43,396 nt of DNA, taken from assembly GCA_002841695.1 (NCBI GenBank), contig PHAN01000014.1, forward strand, positions 1 through 43,396, read 5' to 3'. Of this stretch, positions 19,666 through 26,993 are shown piece by piece. Every line of letters begins with the position of its first letter. Position 1 is the first letter of the stretch. The DNA is from Elusimicrobia bacterium HGW-Elusimicrobia-1. GTDB lineage: Bacteria > Elusimicrobiota > Endomicrobiia > PHAN01. A model generated the notes under the pieces. That model worked only from the letters and a program-made list of their open reading frames with translations. It did no database searches and had not been told where the DNA came from. The position numbers and the translations under genes are program-made.

Positions 19666-20115
19666 CTATCTGTCGAATAAATCCCTGGCCTTGCGTAATT
19701 CGTGAATCACATCCGCGGCATGGTAAAGAATTTCGTCCGTCGTGAACCGCAATACCGGAATGCCCGATAGAAGCAGTCTGCGGTCGCGTTTTTTGTCGTC
19801 CTTAATCGTCCTGGGATCCTTCTGATGACGCTCCCCGTCGCATTCCACTATCACCGATTTTTTGGTGTGCGGCAGCACCAGCAGAAAATCCACTATGCAC
19901 GGAAAACCCATCCCCGTGATGTCTTTCTGAGGGATTATCGCCACCTCTTCGGGAAGCCCTATGAGCATTTCGGCCAGCAGTATTCTTTCCACGGGCGACG
20001 ACTGGTCGCACGCCTGCGACAGCGCCAGAAATCTGCTCCGCACGGCGTTATTGATCCATTCGGCGGTTTCTTTCAGACGTTTGTCGAGATAGGTCTGTAT
20101 TTCCTGTTCTTTCAT
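19666..20115 (-). CDS. DUF559-like PD-(D/E)XK nuclease-fold protein
   Basis: The 149-residue product has a core typical of DUF559/Vsr-like nuclease folds: SPVERILLAEML (about residues 39-50, acidic helix), then CIVDFLLV (catalytic-type Asp), then VIVECDGERHQ (E-x-D-type strand plus His), then DDKKRDRRLLLSGIPVLRFTTDEI. Such proteins are predicted DNA endonucleases, often horizontally spread, but activity is unproven. Its ATG overlaps the ribD stop (ATGA), so it is translationally coupled inside the riboflavin operon, an odd place for a nuclease. Confidence 0.72.
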   Translation of the reverse strand: MKEQEIQTYLDKRLKETAEWINNAVRSRFLALSQACDQSSPVERILLAEMLIGLPEEVAIIPQKDITGMGFPCIVDFLLVLPHTKKSVIVECDGERHQKDPRTIKDDKKRDRRLLLSGIPVLRFTTDEILYHAADVIHELRKARDLFDR

Positions 20116-21263
20116 TGCGCGACCTCGCTTTTGTTTTTTACCGGCGCGGCTATCACGACAACGTCGGGACCGGACCGGAAAGTTTTTTTTATTCGCAGTT
20201 TCACCGCCGACGATATTTTCCGGAAACCCTCTCCTTCCACGGGAGTTTTCGCGTTTCTCCCTCCCGCGATTTTCGGCGCCACAAAAAACACATATTCGTC
20301 GACGACACCGCTTTTTATGGCGTTCCAGTTCGTCTCGCCACCGCCCTCGACCAGAACGCTTTTGATTCCGGCCTCGAACAGTTTTTTCATTATCTTTTTG
20401 AAATCGAAGCCACCGCCGCGCCGTTCAAGAATAAGCGTCCGCGGAGCGACAAACGGCCGGCGCACTTTCGCAAAATGTTTTGCGGATGCCGCCGTGGTCA
20501 CTACAATCGTTTTGGCCGAGGCGTCGAAAATATTTGAATCGACCGGAATCCTTCCCGACGGGTCTATGGCCACTCTTAGCGGATTTTCAGACGATGTTTT
20601 TTGCCGGCGCCCCAGCCGCACATTGAGCAGCGGGTTATCTTTTACCACCGTCCCCGCGCCAACCAGCACAGCGTCGTGCGACAAGCGAAGACGGTGCGCC
20701 ATGCGGCGCGACTCAACCGACGAAATCCATTTTGAATCTCCGCCGGAAGCCGCTATTTTTCCGTCGAGAGTCATTGCCGATTTTATCGTAACGTACGGCA
20801 GTCGACGGGATATATTTTTGACGTAAACTTTATTGAGATCGCAACATTCGTCTTGCAAAATTCCCGAAACCGTCGCAACTCCGGCGCGCCTTAAATCCGC
20901 CAGGCCTTTGCCCGATACCGACGGATTGGGGTCTTTCATTCCGGCGACGACTTTCTTTATTCCGCTCTTGATTATCAGAGGAACGCACGGCGGTGTTTTT
21001 TTGTTCGTATGGCGGCACGGTTCAAGATTCACGTAAAGAGCCGACCCGCGCAATTTTACCGCGCCCGACGGAGTTCCGGCGAGTTTGCCTATGGCGTCGG
21101 GCTCGGCGTGAGGTCCGCCGAAATACTTATGATAGCCGCTTGCGATGACGCGGCCGTTTTTGACTATAACGCAGCCGACCATCGGGTTCGGGGCGGCGCG
21201 GCCAGCGCCTTTGCGAGCCAGAGACAGCGCCATTTTCATATATTTTTCGTCGGTGTTACGCAT
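20112..21263 (-). CDS. ribD: Bifunctional riboflavin deaminase / reductase RibD
   Basis: The 383-residue product has an N-terminal cytidine-deaminase-like domain with zinc ligands HAE (H52, E54) and the pair C83 and C93 in LEPCRHTNKKTPPC, and a C-terminal reductase domain with SAMTLDGKIAASGGDSKWIS and VEGGGETNWNAI. It deaminates and reduces the pyrimidine intermediate of riboflavin synthesis. It is the first gene behind the FMN riboswitch, 78 nt from the terminator hairpin. Confidence 0.96.
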   Translation of the reverse strand: MRNTDEKYMKMALSLARKGAGRAAPNPMVGCVIVKNGRVIASGYHKYFGGPHAEPDAIGKLAGTPSGAVKLRGSALYVNLEPCRHTNKKTPPCVPLIIKSGIKKVVAGMKDPNPSVSGKGLADLRRAGVATVSGILQDECCDLNKVYVKNISRRLPYVTIKSAMTLDGKIAASGGDSKWISSVESRRMAHRLRLSHDAVLVGAGTVVKDNPLLNVRLGRRQKTSSENPLRVAIDPSGRIPVDSNIFDASAKTIVVTTAASAKHFAKVRRPFVAPRTLILERRGGGFDFKKIMKKLFEAGIKSVLVEGGGETNWNAIKSGVVDEYVFFVAPKIAGGRNAKTPVEGEGFRKISSAVKLRIKKTFRSGPDVVVIAAPVKNKSEVAQ

Positions 21264-21341
21264 ATTGTTTTTATCGGCTTTGCCCGATATTTGTTTTAAG
21301 CGTCTTGTATAAAAAATATTTCAAAAAACAAACTGTAAAAT

Positions 21342-21367
21342 AAAAAACCCGAAGATGTCTCTTCGGG
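21342..21367 (-). terminator. Riboswitch-controlled intrinsic terminator before ribD
   Basis: On the - strand CCCGAAGA / TCTTCGGG pairs around GACA (21348-21367) and is followed by a run of six T (21347-21342). It lies between the FMN riboswitch and ribD, so FMN binding most likely ends transcription here. Confidence 0.88.
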
Positions 21368-21408
21368 GAAAAACCGCAAACGCGCCTAAAAACAACCGGC
21401 GATTCGTC

Positions 21409-21554
21409 GCTCTTCTTTCATCCGGACTTTTACCGTCGGCATCCGAATTGCCGCGCCATAAAACTTGCGCGGCTCACGGATTCAGTCCCGCCGAAAATCG
21501 GAGGGACGAGTGGGCTTTACCACCGGTGGGGATTTTCACCCCGCCCCGAAGAGC
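21409..21554 (-). promoter_or_regulatory. FMN riboswitch (RFN element)
   Basis: On the - strand the conserved RFN sequence is clear: TCTTCGGGGCGGGGTG at the 5' side, then ATCCCCACCGGTGGTAAAGC, GACTGAATCCGTGAG, GCCGACGGTAAAAGTCCGGA and finally GATGAAAGAAGAG. The outer P1 helix pairs GCTCTTC (21554-21548) with GAAGAGC (21415-21409) perfectly. It senses FMN and controls the ribD operon through the terminator just downstream. Confidence 0.97.
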
Positions 21555-21560
21555 TACTAT

Positions 21561-21589
21561 ATTAAACAAAAATCTCGAACAAAAATCAA
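21561..21589 (-). promoter_or_regulatory. Candidate promoter of the riboflavin operon
   Basis: On the - strand TTGATT (21589-21584), a 17-nt spacer and TTTAAT (21566-21561) resemble a housekeeping promoter. A start about 7 nt further on falls at the first base of the riboswitch P1 helix, which supports the placement. Confidence 0.55.
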
Positions 21590-21603
21590 GCGCGCGGGCG
21601 ATT

Positions 21604-22194
21604 TCATTTTATTTCATCAATGATTATCGCGCCCTTATCATCGCGGCCTTTGACGCGCGCCACTACTTTCAAAAGACACCGTTCGCCCGAATTGATGTTA
21701 TCCCTCGATGATGCGGCATCTTTCACGACTACGGGCTTTTTCCAATCGCCCTCGTAATAGACGGCGTTTCCGTACACCAAGAGCCGCCATGACACTGCCG
21801 CGTTTTCGTAGGCGGACGGATTTTTCGCGACACGCTCGTAAGTGAGACCGAGTTTCGCGGCTTCATGCGAAGCGATGATGAAATCTTCCCTCCGTTCGCG
21901 CCAGTCGTCGGCAATCACCCAAAATAAGAATGTGGCGGCAGCGAGCGCGGCGGCGATTAAAAAATACCGCGCGGCGAGCGTTTTCCGTCGGGGGAATGCG
22001 GACGGCGCGATGCCGGCTCCGGAAGCGTCGCAGCTGGCGGGCGGCGACAACTCCGCGCCACAAGCGTCGCAGAAGAGCGAATCCGGCGGTAATACGGCGG
22101 AACACGCGGGGCAGATGACCGGCGCAATCGGCGGGGACGAAGCGGTATGCCAAGCGTCGGACTGATTTTGTGTCGAGAAATCATCTACGGTCAT
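21604..22194 (-). CDS. Zinc-ribbon single-span membrane protein, unknown function
   Basis: The 196-residue product has an N-terminal zinc ribbon with C28, C31, C42 and C45 (CPAC...CDACG), a Pro/Ser/Ala linker, one transmembrane helix (about residues 75-95) and a C-terminal domain of about 100 residues that may be a beta-rich extracytoplasmic domain (containing SWRLLVYGNAVYY and CLLKVVARVKG). I do not recognise the C-terminal domain. It is the last of four same-strand genes that begin with the small protein at 25.2 kb, though about 100 nt separate it from the ATP-grasp-like gene, so co-transcription is uncertain. Confidence 0.7.
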   Translation of the reverse strand: MTVDDFSTQNQSDAWHTASSPPIAPVICPACSAVLPPDSLFCDACGAELSPPASCDASGAGIAPSAFPRRKTLAARYFLIAAALAAATFLFWVIADDWRERREDFIIASHEAAKLGLTYERVAKNPSAYENAAVSWRLLVYGNAVYYEGDWKKPVVVKDAASSRDNINSGERCLLKVVARVKGRDDKGAIIIDEIK

Positions 22195-22293
22195 TGGCCC
22201 TCCTTAAACGCCGGGCGCAAGGCGGAAGGTGGTCTGTTTCTATCCCAATTCGTCGGGCACAATTCATCGGAATATCGCGCCGATATATTCATT

Positions 22294-23547
22294 CTACAAT
22301 TTTATTAATCGCGCGCCTTCTTCGGGCGAAATGGAAATCAGCACGGTTTTCGAATAAAATCTATCTTTTATTTTTTTAATTACTTTTGCATATTCTTCGA
22401 CGCGTCCGGATTTTTTTGCCGCCGAATCGTCACGCGAGGCGGTTCGCGCGTAAATATTTATAGCTGAATCTTCGGTAATCGGTGAGGTATCCGACAATGT
22501 CGCGGATAATTTATTTAATTCGAGGAATCGCGGTTTTCCGTCGCGCGGTATCATAAAGTCCAAAGTACACGCGCAGCCGCAAGCGGCAAAACCGTCAAAG
22601 CATTTGAATATGTCTTTAATTCCCGGCACGTTTGCGATATTGGCGTCCAGCCAAAAACAATCGGTTACGAGTTCTCCGAAACGAGTCGGGCGATGCGCGC
22701 TTAGTCGCCCGAAATCCATTCGACAGGCGATTTTTTTGCAACATCCGTTCAGAGGTGAAAAAACGGATTTGCCTCCGGTATTGAAAAGTCCGCAGCAATT
22801 GATTTTATGAACGACATTTTCCGCGCGGGACGCATAAGTATCATCGGTAACTATAAGTTCCGAAATAATTACGTCCTGCTTGAATTCACTTTCCACCGCC
22901 GCGGCAAGTTTCAATATCCACGAACCGAAAAGGCGTGTCGGAACAACGGCATATTCAAGGTTTGATGTTAGCCGCCCTGCGGCGCCGTAAGCGGATTTGA
23001 TGATTATGTATTCCGAATCGAAGAAACCGCGCAAACTTTCAAAACCCGCCGCTCCGGGTCTGACGCCTGAAGGTATTATAAGCGAACGGGGCAGATAAAC
23101 CGCGCCGCCTGCCGACGAGGCGAGGGCAAGCATTTGAAATGATTTCGAGGCGAATTCCGGCGGCGTCCAGCCCAATATATTACTGCCACGGTTTAACGCA
23201 GATATCACGGATTCAACGGAAGCGCTTGAAAAAAGTAAATCGAACGCAACACTGTCGCGGGAACCGTCGCCAAGTATCTCCGAAGCATCTGTCGCCGAAC
23301 GGATTTCGACGTCGTAACCGTAATCTAAATACAACTCAATCAACCCCCTCGATTTCCCGGATGCTTGCTGCCGGCCGAAAAGATATTTTGCCGGATACGG
23401 TTCCCCGCCGGTGAGGCGCGAAGATGATTCTTCAAAAAGCTTTTTCGTTTCGTCGGCGGAGTAGCAAACTTTGAGCGAAGTGTGAAACATTCCAAGCGCG
23501 GCGGCAAGAAAATCCTTTGCGGCGATAATACAGATTTTCTTCGCCAT
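22294..23547 (-). CDS. ATP-grasp-like ligase, substrate unknown
   Basis: The 417-residue product fits an ATP-grasp layout: an N-terminal pre-ATP-grasp region (about 1-140), then EYIIIKSAYGAAGRL (about 179-193; K184 in the place of the ATP-binding lysine and a Gly-rich loop), IISELIV (E230 as hinge acid), and LDFMIPRDGKPRFLELNKLS (about 329-348; D330, E343 and N345 as metal ligands). ATP-grasp enzymes join a carboxylate to an amine or thiol using ATP. It is unusually Cys-rich (NCCG, NGCCKK, CGCAC). It follows the secreted protein gene by 12 nt. Family membership is by motif only; a closest homologue is not recognised. Confidence 0.6.
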   Translation of the reverse strand: MAKKICIIAAKDFLAAALGMFHTSLKVCYSADETKKLFEESSSRLTGGEPYPAKYLFGRQQASGKSRGLIELYLDYGYDVEIRSATDASEILGDGSRDSVAFDLLFSSASVESVISALNRGSNILGWTPPEFASKSFQMLALASSAGGAVYLPRSLIIPSGVRPGAAGFESLRGFFDSEYIIIKSAYGAAGRLTSNLEYAVVPTRLFGSWILKLAAAVESEFKQDVIISELIVTDDTYASRAENVVHKINCCGLFNTGGKSVFSPLNGCCKKIACRMDFGRLSAHRPTRFGELVTDCFWLDANIANVPGIKDIFKCFDGFAACGCACTLDFMIPRDGKPRFLELNKLSATLSDTSPITEDSAINIYARTASRDDSAAKKSGRVEEYAKVIKKIKDRFYSKTVLISISPEEGARLIKL

Positions 23548-23559
23548 TTTAGACGGCCG

Positions 23560-24924
23560 TCACATGGAGCCCACGACTCTTTTTTTGGCTTTTTCGTCTA
23601 TGATGAGCACGGAGTTTTGTCCGCCGAAACCGTCGGGAACAAGTCCGTCGGCGTTTTCGTCAGTTATCCAGCGACTGTCGTCAACGACGAATTTATACTG
23701 ATATTTGCCCGTCGCAAGATTTACCGTCGTGTGCCACAGGCCTTTTTCGCGATCCACAAGTTTTAGATGATTGAACGGCGCCGTATGGTTCCATTTATTG
23801 AAATCGCCGCTCAAAGACACGGTTTTAGCGTCTTTCCATGTGAAGTAGAAATCCACTCTGCAAAAACGCTCTTTTGCAGCGACTGCGGCAAACCTTTTTT
23901 CCGAGAGTTTTTTCGCCGCCGCGTGGACATCCTCTGAATATTCGTAAATGGTAAGCAACGCCTGAAGAGCCGCCGCGGCGTCGAGGAAATGACGTCTCAG
24001 GAATTCGCTTTGCAGGCGGCCGCCGGCAAGATAAAGCGACGACACTTCGTTGTATCTTTCTCTGCGCAGGTCGAAGTCAGGCGTGTCGTAGACGGACACT
24101 TTTTCCCGCAGCCAACGACCCCATTCGTCTTCGATATCGTCGGTGGTTTTGCCGTAATATTTTTTCACGAGCGCGTTTACATTTTCACTGTTGGCGGTTT
24201 CGAGAAGTTTTTCGAATCGCTTCAAGCCGTATTTTTCGATTATGTAACCTCCGAAAGATACGAATTTGGGCGAAACGATATCCCACATATGTGCATCCCA
24301 TTTATTACCACTTTTCAACAGAGTGCTCATCGGATAATCCCTATTGCTCCGATGGTCGAGAATCCATCTTGCCGGCGAGTGTATATCGCGATCGCATAAG
24401 GCGGCGGACATCCCATAAATCGGTTTATTAAATTTTCGCGGCTCTTGTTGCGGTCTTAAATATTTCTGCACGAACAACGCTATCACAATTTCTTCTTCGA
24501 CGGCCCGTTCGACGCACTTTTCTATATCGGGCAGAAACGGCTTGATAAAACTAAAACTCTTATCCTTTTTCCAAGTGTTCATCGGAAAATATATATGGTA
24601 TATGGCCACTTTCCCTGAGTCGGTCATTGCCGCCCTGCCATAACCGTGGAGATGTTCTTCAAATAAAGGATTTACCGAATAGACCGGGATTTTTTCATCA
24701 AAGCGCATTTTGAGCCGTGACGCAATTTTTTCGTAAATCCGTTCGGTTAGTTCGGCGATTTGTTCGCGGTCTTTGTACGCATCGCTTTGAGAATCTTCGA
24801 AGTAAAAGACGAAGTGCGGCGTTTCATGTTTCGGCGGCACCGCTTCGGCAAACGTGATATGCGATGAAACGATTAACGAAACAACCGCAAAAAGAGAAAA
24901 CGGATTTTTATTGAAAATAAACAT
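23560..24924 (-). CDS. Secreted protein: degenerate peptidase MA-like region plus C-terminal glycogen-binding (CBM48/AMPK-type) domain
   Basis: From ATG 24924 (GGGGAGGGGG ribosome site) the 454-residue product begins with a signal peptide (about 1-28, ending FAEA). The central region (about 35-275) looks like the peptidase MA/gluzincin-type domain seen in secreted proteins, with the late helix SFGGYIIEKYGLKRFEKLL and IEDEWGRWL. Where HExxH would fall there is VEEEIVIAL (142-150), so no zinc site is visible. The C-terminus (about 356-442) matches E-set glycogen-binding domains: VSLSGDFNKWN, GLWHTTVNLATGKYQYKFVVDD, then GGQNSVLII. It may bind a polysaccharide outside the cytoplasm. A longer start at 24954 has no ribosome site and would put ten residues before the signal peptide. 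Confidence 0.65.
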   Translation of the reverse strand: MFIFNKNPFSLFAVVSLIVSSHITFAEAVPPKHETPHFVFYFEDSQSDAYKDREQIAELTERIYEKIASRLKMRFDEKIPVYSVNPLFEEHLHGYGRAAMTDSGKVAIYHIYFPMNTWKKDKSFSFIKPFLPDIEKCVERAVEEEIVIALFVQKYLRPQQEPRKFNKPIYGMSAALCDRDIHSPARWILDHRSNRDYPMSTLLKSGNKWDAHMWDIVSPKFVSFGGYIIEKYGLKRFEKLLETANSENVNALVKKYYGKTTDDIEDEWGRWLREKVSVYDTPDFDLRRERYNEVSSLYLAGGRLQSEFLRRHFLDAAAALQALLTIYEYSEDVHAAAKKLSEKRFAAVAAKERFCRVDFYFTWKDAKTVSLSGDFNKWNHTAPFNHLKLVDREKGLWHTTVNLATGKYQYKFVVDDSRWITDENADGLVPDGFGGQNSVLIIDEKAKKRVVGSM

Positions 24925-25011
24925 TTCCCCCTCCCCTTGTTTTATGGCTGGCATCCGACACGATGGCTCGCGCCGAAGTTTTTGACTTTTCCGATGAGCG
25001 AAAAACGGTTT

Positions 25012-25242
25012 TTATTTCTTGGGCGCAACCTTGCCGCGCGGCGTTGGCGCGCTTGTATCAAAATCATAATTGCTCGGCGCAGGCGGCGGATAATACGGCT
25101 CGGGCACAGGCAAGGCAGGCGGCTGGTAATGCGAATATTTATCGCCGGCGTTGGCCGTAGTGCCGCTGCCGCCGACACCGGTTCCAACCTTGAAATTCTC
25201 AAGCGACGACGGCGGGTTTTGAGGCAACTTCGTTGTGCCCAT
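25012..25242 (-). CDS. Small Pro/Tyr/Gly-rich protein, unknown function
   Basis: The 76-residue product has a perfect AAGGAGGT ribosome site 6 nt before its ATG and a TATAAT box further up. The N-terminal third is Ser/Thr/Gly/Asn-rich (VGTGVGGSGTTANAG), the middle is Pro/Tyr-rich (HYQPPALPVPEPYYPPPAP), and the tail is basic (PRGKVAPKK). It has no signal peptide, membrane segment, cysteine or recognised domain and is probably disordered. It heads a group containing a secreted glycogen-binding-type protein and an ATP-grasp-like ligase, so it could be a structural small protein or a substrate of the ligase. Both ideas are inference. Overlapping frames on both strands lack such signals. Confidence 0.6.
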   Translation of the reverse strand: MGTTKLPQNPPSSLENFKVGTGVGGSGTTANAGDKYSHYQPPALPVPEPYYPPPAPSNYDFDTSAPTPRGKVAPKK

Positions 25243-25248
25243 AAATTT

Positions 25249-25256
25249 ACCTCCTT
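25249..25256 (-). promoter_or_regulatory. Perfect Shine-Dalgarno of the small Pro/Tyr-rich protein
   Basis: AAGGAGGT on the - strand, ending 6 nt before ATG 25242. It is one of the strongest ribosome sites in the window and decides this frame over the overlapping ones. Confidence 0.85.
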
Positions 25257-25285
25257 GAATTTTTTATACACATCGGATTAAGAGT

Positions 25286-25318
25286 ATTATACAACATATT
25301 AAAGCAAGCCCCCCCCCC
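25286..25318 (-). promoter_or_regulatory. Promoter with TATAAT box and a G10 tract in the -35 region
   Basis: On the - strand a consensus TATAAT (25291-25286) lies about 45 nt before ATG 25242. The -35 region is occupied by ten consecutive G (25318-25309) followed by a 17-nt spacer. TTG stands immediately before the G run, so shortening the run to about four G would place TTGGGG 17 nt from TATAAT. Either the promoter depends mainly on its -10 box, or expression varies with tract length. Confidence 0.55.
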
Positions 25319-25328
25319 AACGACAAAA

Positions 25329-26795
25329 TCAGCGATTGGAAAGATATGTTTTGATCGCGACGGCCGCCGCGGCGGCGCGGGCTTCGGTGCGGAAAATCGA
25401 GGAAAGTTTTTCCTGAAGCGTCTGCTCCTCGGCGATAATCTTCATTGTCTCGTCGAGGATTTGCTTCTGTTCGGCTATAAAATGCGTAGAGAGTTCGCCG
25501 GAGAGGAATGTCTTATTGGCCAGCACGGCCTTGTGAAAAGGTATATTGGTCTTGGGCCCCACGATAATATACTCGTAAAGAGCGCGTTTCATTCTTTCCA
25601 CGGCCTCGTCTCTGGTGCGGCCCCAGACGATGAGTTTTGAAATCATAGGGTCGTAAAAAGTCGGTATCACGTACGACGAAAACACGCCCGAATCCACCCT
25701 CACGCCTATTCCCCCGGGCGAACGATACCCCTTGAGTTTCGCCGGCGACGGCGCGAAATTGTTAAGCGGGTCCTCGGCGTTTATCCGGCACTCTATGGCG
25801 TGCCCGTTAATTTTGACGTCTTCCTGCGAAAAAGGCAGTTTTTCTCCGGCGGCAATGAGAATCTGCTGCTTGACGACGTCGACGCCGGTTATCATTTCGG
25901 TTATGGGATGCTCCACTTGAACGCGCGTATTCATCTCCATAAAATAAAAACGTCCCTGCGTATAAATAAACTCGATAGTGCCCGCGTTGACGTAATTGAT
26001 GGCCCGCGCGATGTTCACCGCGACCTGTCCCATTTCTCTTCGGAGCTCCGGCGTCATTACCGGAGAGGGCGCCTCTTCTATGAGTTTCTGGTGACGTCGC
26101 TGGATGGAGCATTCCCTCTCGCCCAGATGCACCACGTTTCCGTGCTTGTCGGCCAGAATCTGTATTTCTATGTGCCTCGGATCGGCCACGTATTTTTCTA
26201 TGAACACCGACGGGTCGCCGAAAGCCGAACCGGCCGTCGCCTTGGCCTGTTCCACCGCTTCCTGGAGTTCCCCCGCGTCGCGGGCAATGCGCATTCCTAT
26301 GCCGCCGCCGCCCGCCGCGGCTTTTACTATTACGGGGTATCCTATTTCCGACGATATTTTAAGCGCCGGCTTTATGCCGCGCACTTCTCCGGTGGTGCCC
26401 GGAACAACGGGTCCGCCGGAGGCCGCCACCGTCTTGCGGGCAATTATTTTGTTGCCCATAAGCTCCATTACTTTCGACGACGGGCCTATGAAAGTTATTT
26501 TTTCTTTCTCACAGGCGTAGGCGAAGGAGGGATTTTCCGCTAAAAATCCGTAACCGGGATGTATTGCCTCGGCGCCGGAATCCTTGGCTATCTTTATTAT
26601 TTTTTTGATGTTAAGGTATGACTCTTTAGGATGGCTTCCGCCCAAAGGCCACGCTTCGTCGGCGTAGCGCGGATGGAGGGCTTTTTCGTCGGCATCCGAA
26701 TAAATAGCGGCTGTTTTTACCCCGAGTTCGCGGGCGGCGCGCATTACACGGATGGCAATTTCCGAACGATTTGCAATTAAAATTTTTTTGAACAT
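25329..26795 (-). CDS. pycA: Biotin carboxylase subunit (pyruvate carboxylase subunit A / AccC type)
   Basis: The 488-residue product is a full ATP-grasp biotin carboxylase: N-terminal KILIANRSEIAIRVMRAARELG, Gly-rich loop KAAAGGGGIGMR (about 156-167), ECSIQRRHQKLIEEAPSP, then FYFMEMNTRVQVEHPITEMITG (substrate and metal loop). The C-terminus runs about 40 residues beyond typical AccC (TMKIIAEEQTLQEKL...), as in two-subunit pyruvate carboxylases. It carboxylates biotin on the pycB product. pycB lies upstream in the same direction, separated by a 170-bp repeat; no acetyl-CoA carboxylase transferase genes are present, which favours pyruvate carboxylase. Confidence 0.85.
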   Translation of the reverse strand: MFKKILIANRSEIAIRVMRAARELGVKTAAIYSDADEKALHPRYADEAWPLGGSHPKESYLNIKKIIKIAKDSGAEAIHPGYGFLAENPSFAYACEKEKITFIGPSSKVMELMGNKIIARKTVAASGGPVVPGTTGEVRGIKPALKISSEIGYPVIVKAAAGGGGIGMRIARDAGELQEAVEQAKATAGSAFGDPSVFIEKYVADPRHIEIQILADKHGNVVHLGERECSIQRRHQKLIEEAPSPVMTPELRREMGQVAVNIARAINYVNAGTIEFIYTQGRFYFMEMNTRVQVEHPITEMITGVDVVKQQILIAAGEKLPFSQEDVKINGHAIECRINAEDPLNNFAPSPAKLKGYRSPGGIGVRVDSGVFSSYVIPTFYDPMISKLIVWGRTRDEAVERMKRALYEYIIVGPKTNIPFHKAVLANKTFLSGELSTHFIAEQKQILDETMKIIAEEQTLQEKLSSIFRTEARAAAAAVAIKTYLSNR

Positions 26796-26818
26796 AAAAA
26801 ATCAGCGGCGAGTAATGA

Positions 26819-26990
26819 GTAACGAGAATTAAACACCCCGTCCCGATAAATCGGGACACCCCTCTACAAGAGGGGAATAATTCCCCTTTGTTAAAGGGGT
26901 GTCAACGAAGTTGACGGGGCATTCCCCTTTTATAAAAGGGGTGGCTCGCCATAGGCGAGACGGGATATCCCCCATCATTACGCATTACTA
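26819..26990. repeat. Long multi-hairpin intergenic repeat, copy A
   Basis: About 170 bp that match copy B (29398-29567) almost base for base. Between heptad-like ends lie six small perfect hairpins in a row: GTCCCGA-TAAA-TCGGGAC (26840-26857), CCCCTC-TACAA-GAGGGG-like (26859-26875), CCCCTTTGTTAAAGGGG, GTCAAC-GAA-GTTGAC-like, CCCCTTTTATAAAAGGGG and CTCGCC-ATA-GGCGAG-like. It fills the gap between pycB and pycA and lies 4 bp past the pycB stop. Confidence 0.92.
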
Positions 26991-26993
26991 ACC

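Noticed and set aside
25008-25030. A terminator after the small Pro/Tyr-rich gene
   Set aside because: The possible AAAAACC / GGTTTTT stem is short and AT-rich, and no convincing T-run follows on the - strand.
24937-25281. Overlapping open frames on both strands (109 and 114 codons) around the small Pro/Tyr-rich gene
   Set aside because: They lack ribosome sites and have arginine-rich shadow translations. Only the 25012-25242 frame has a perfect Shine-Dalgarno and a promoter at the right distance.
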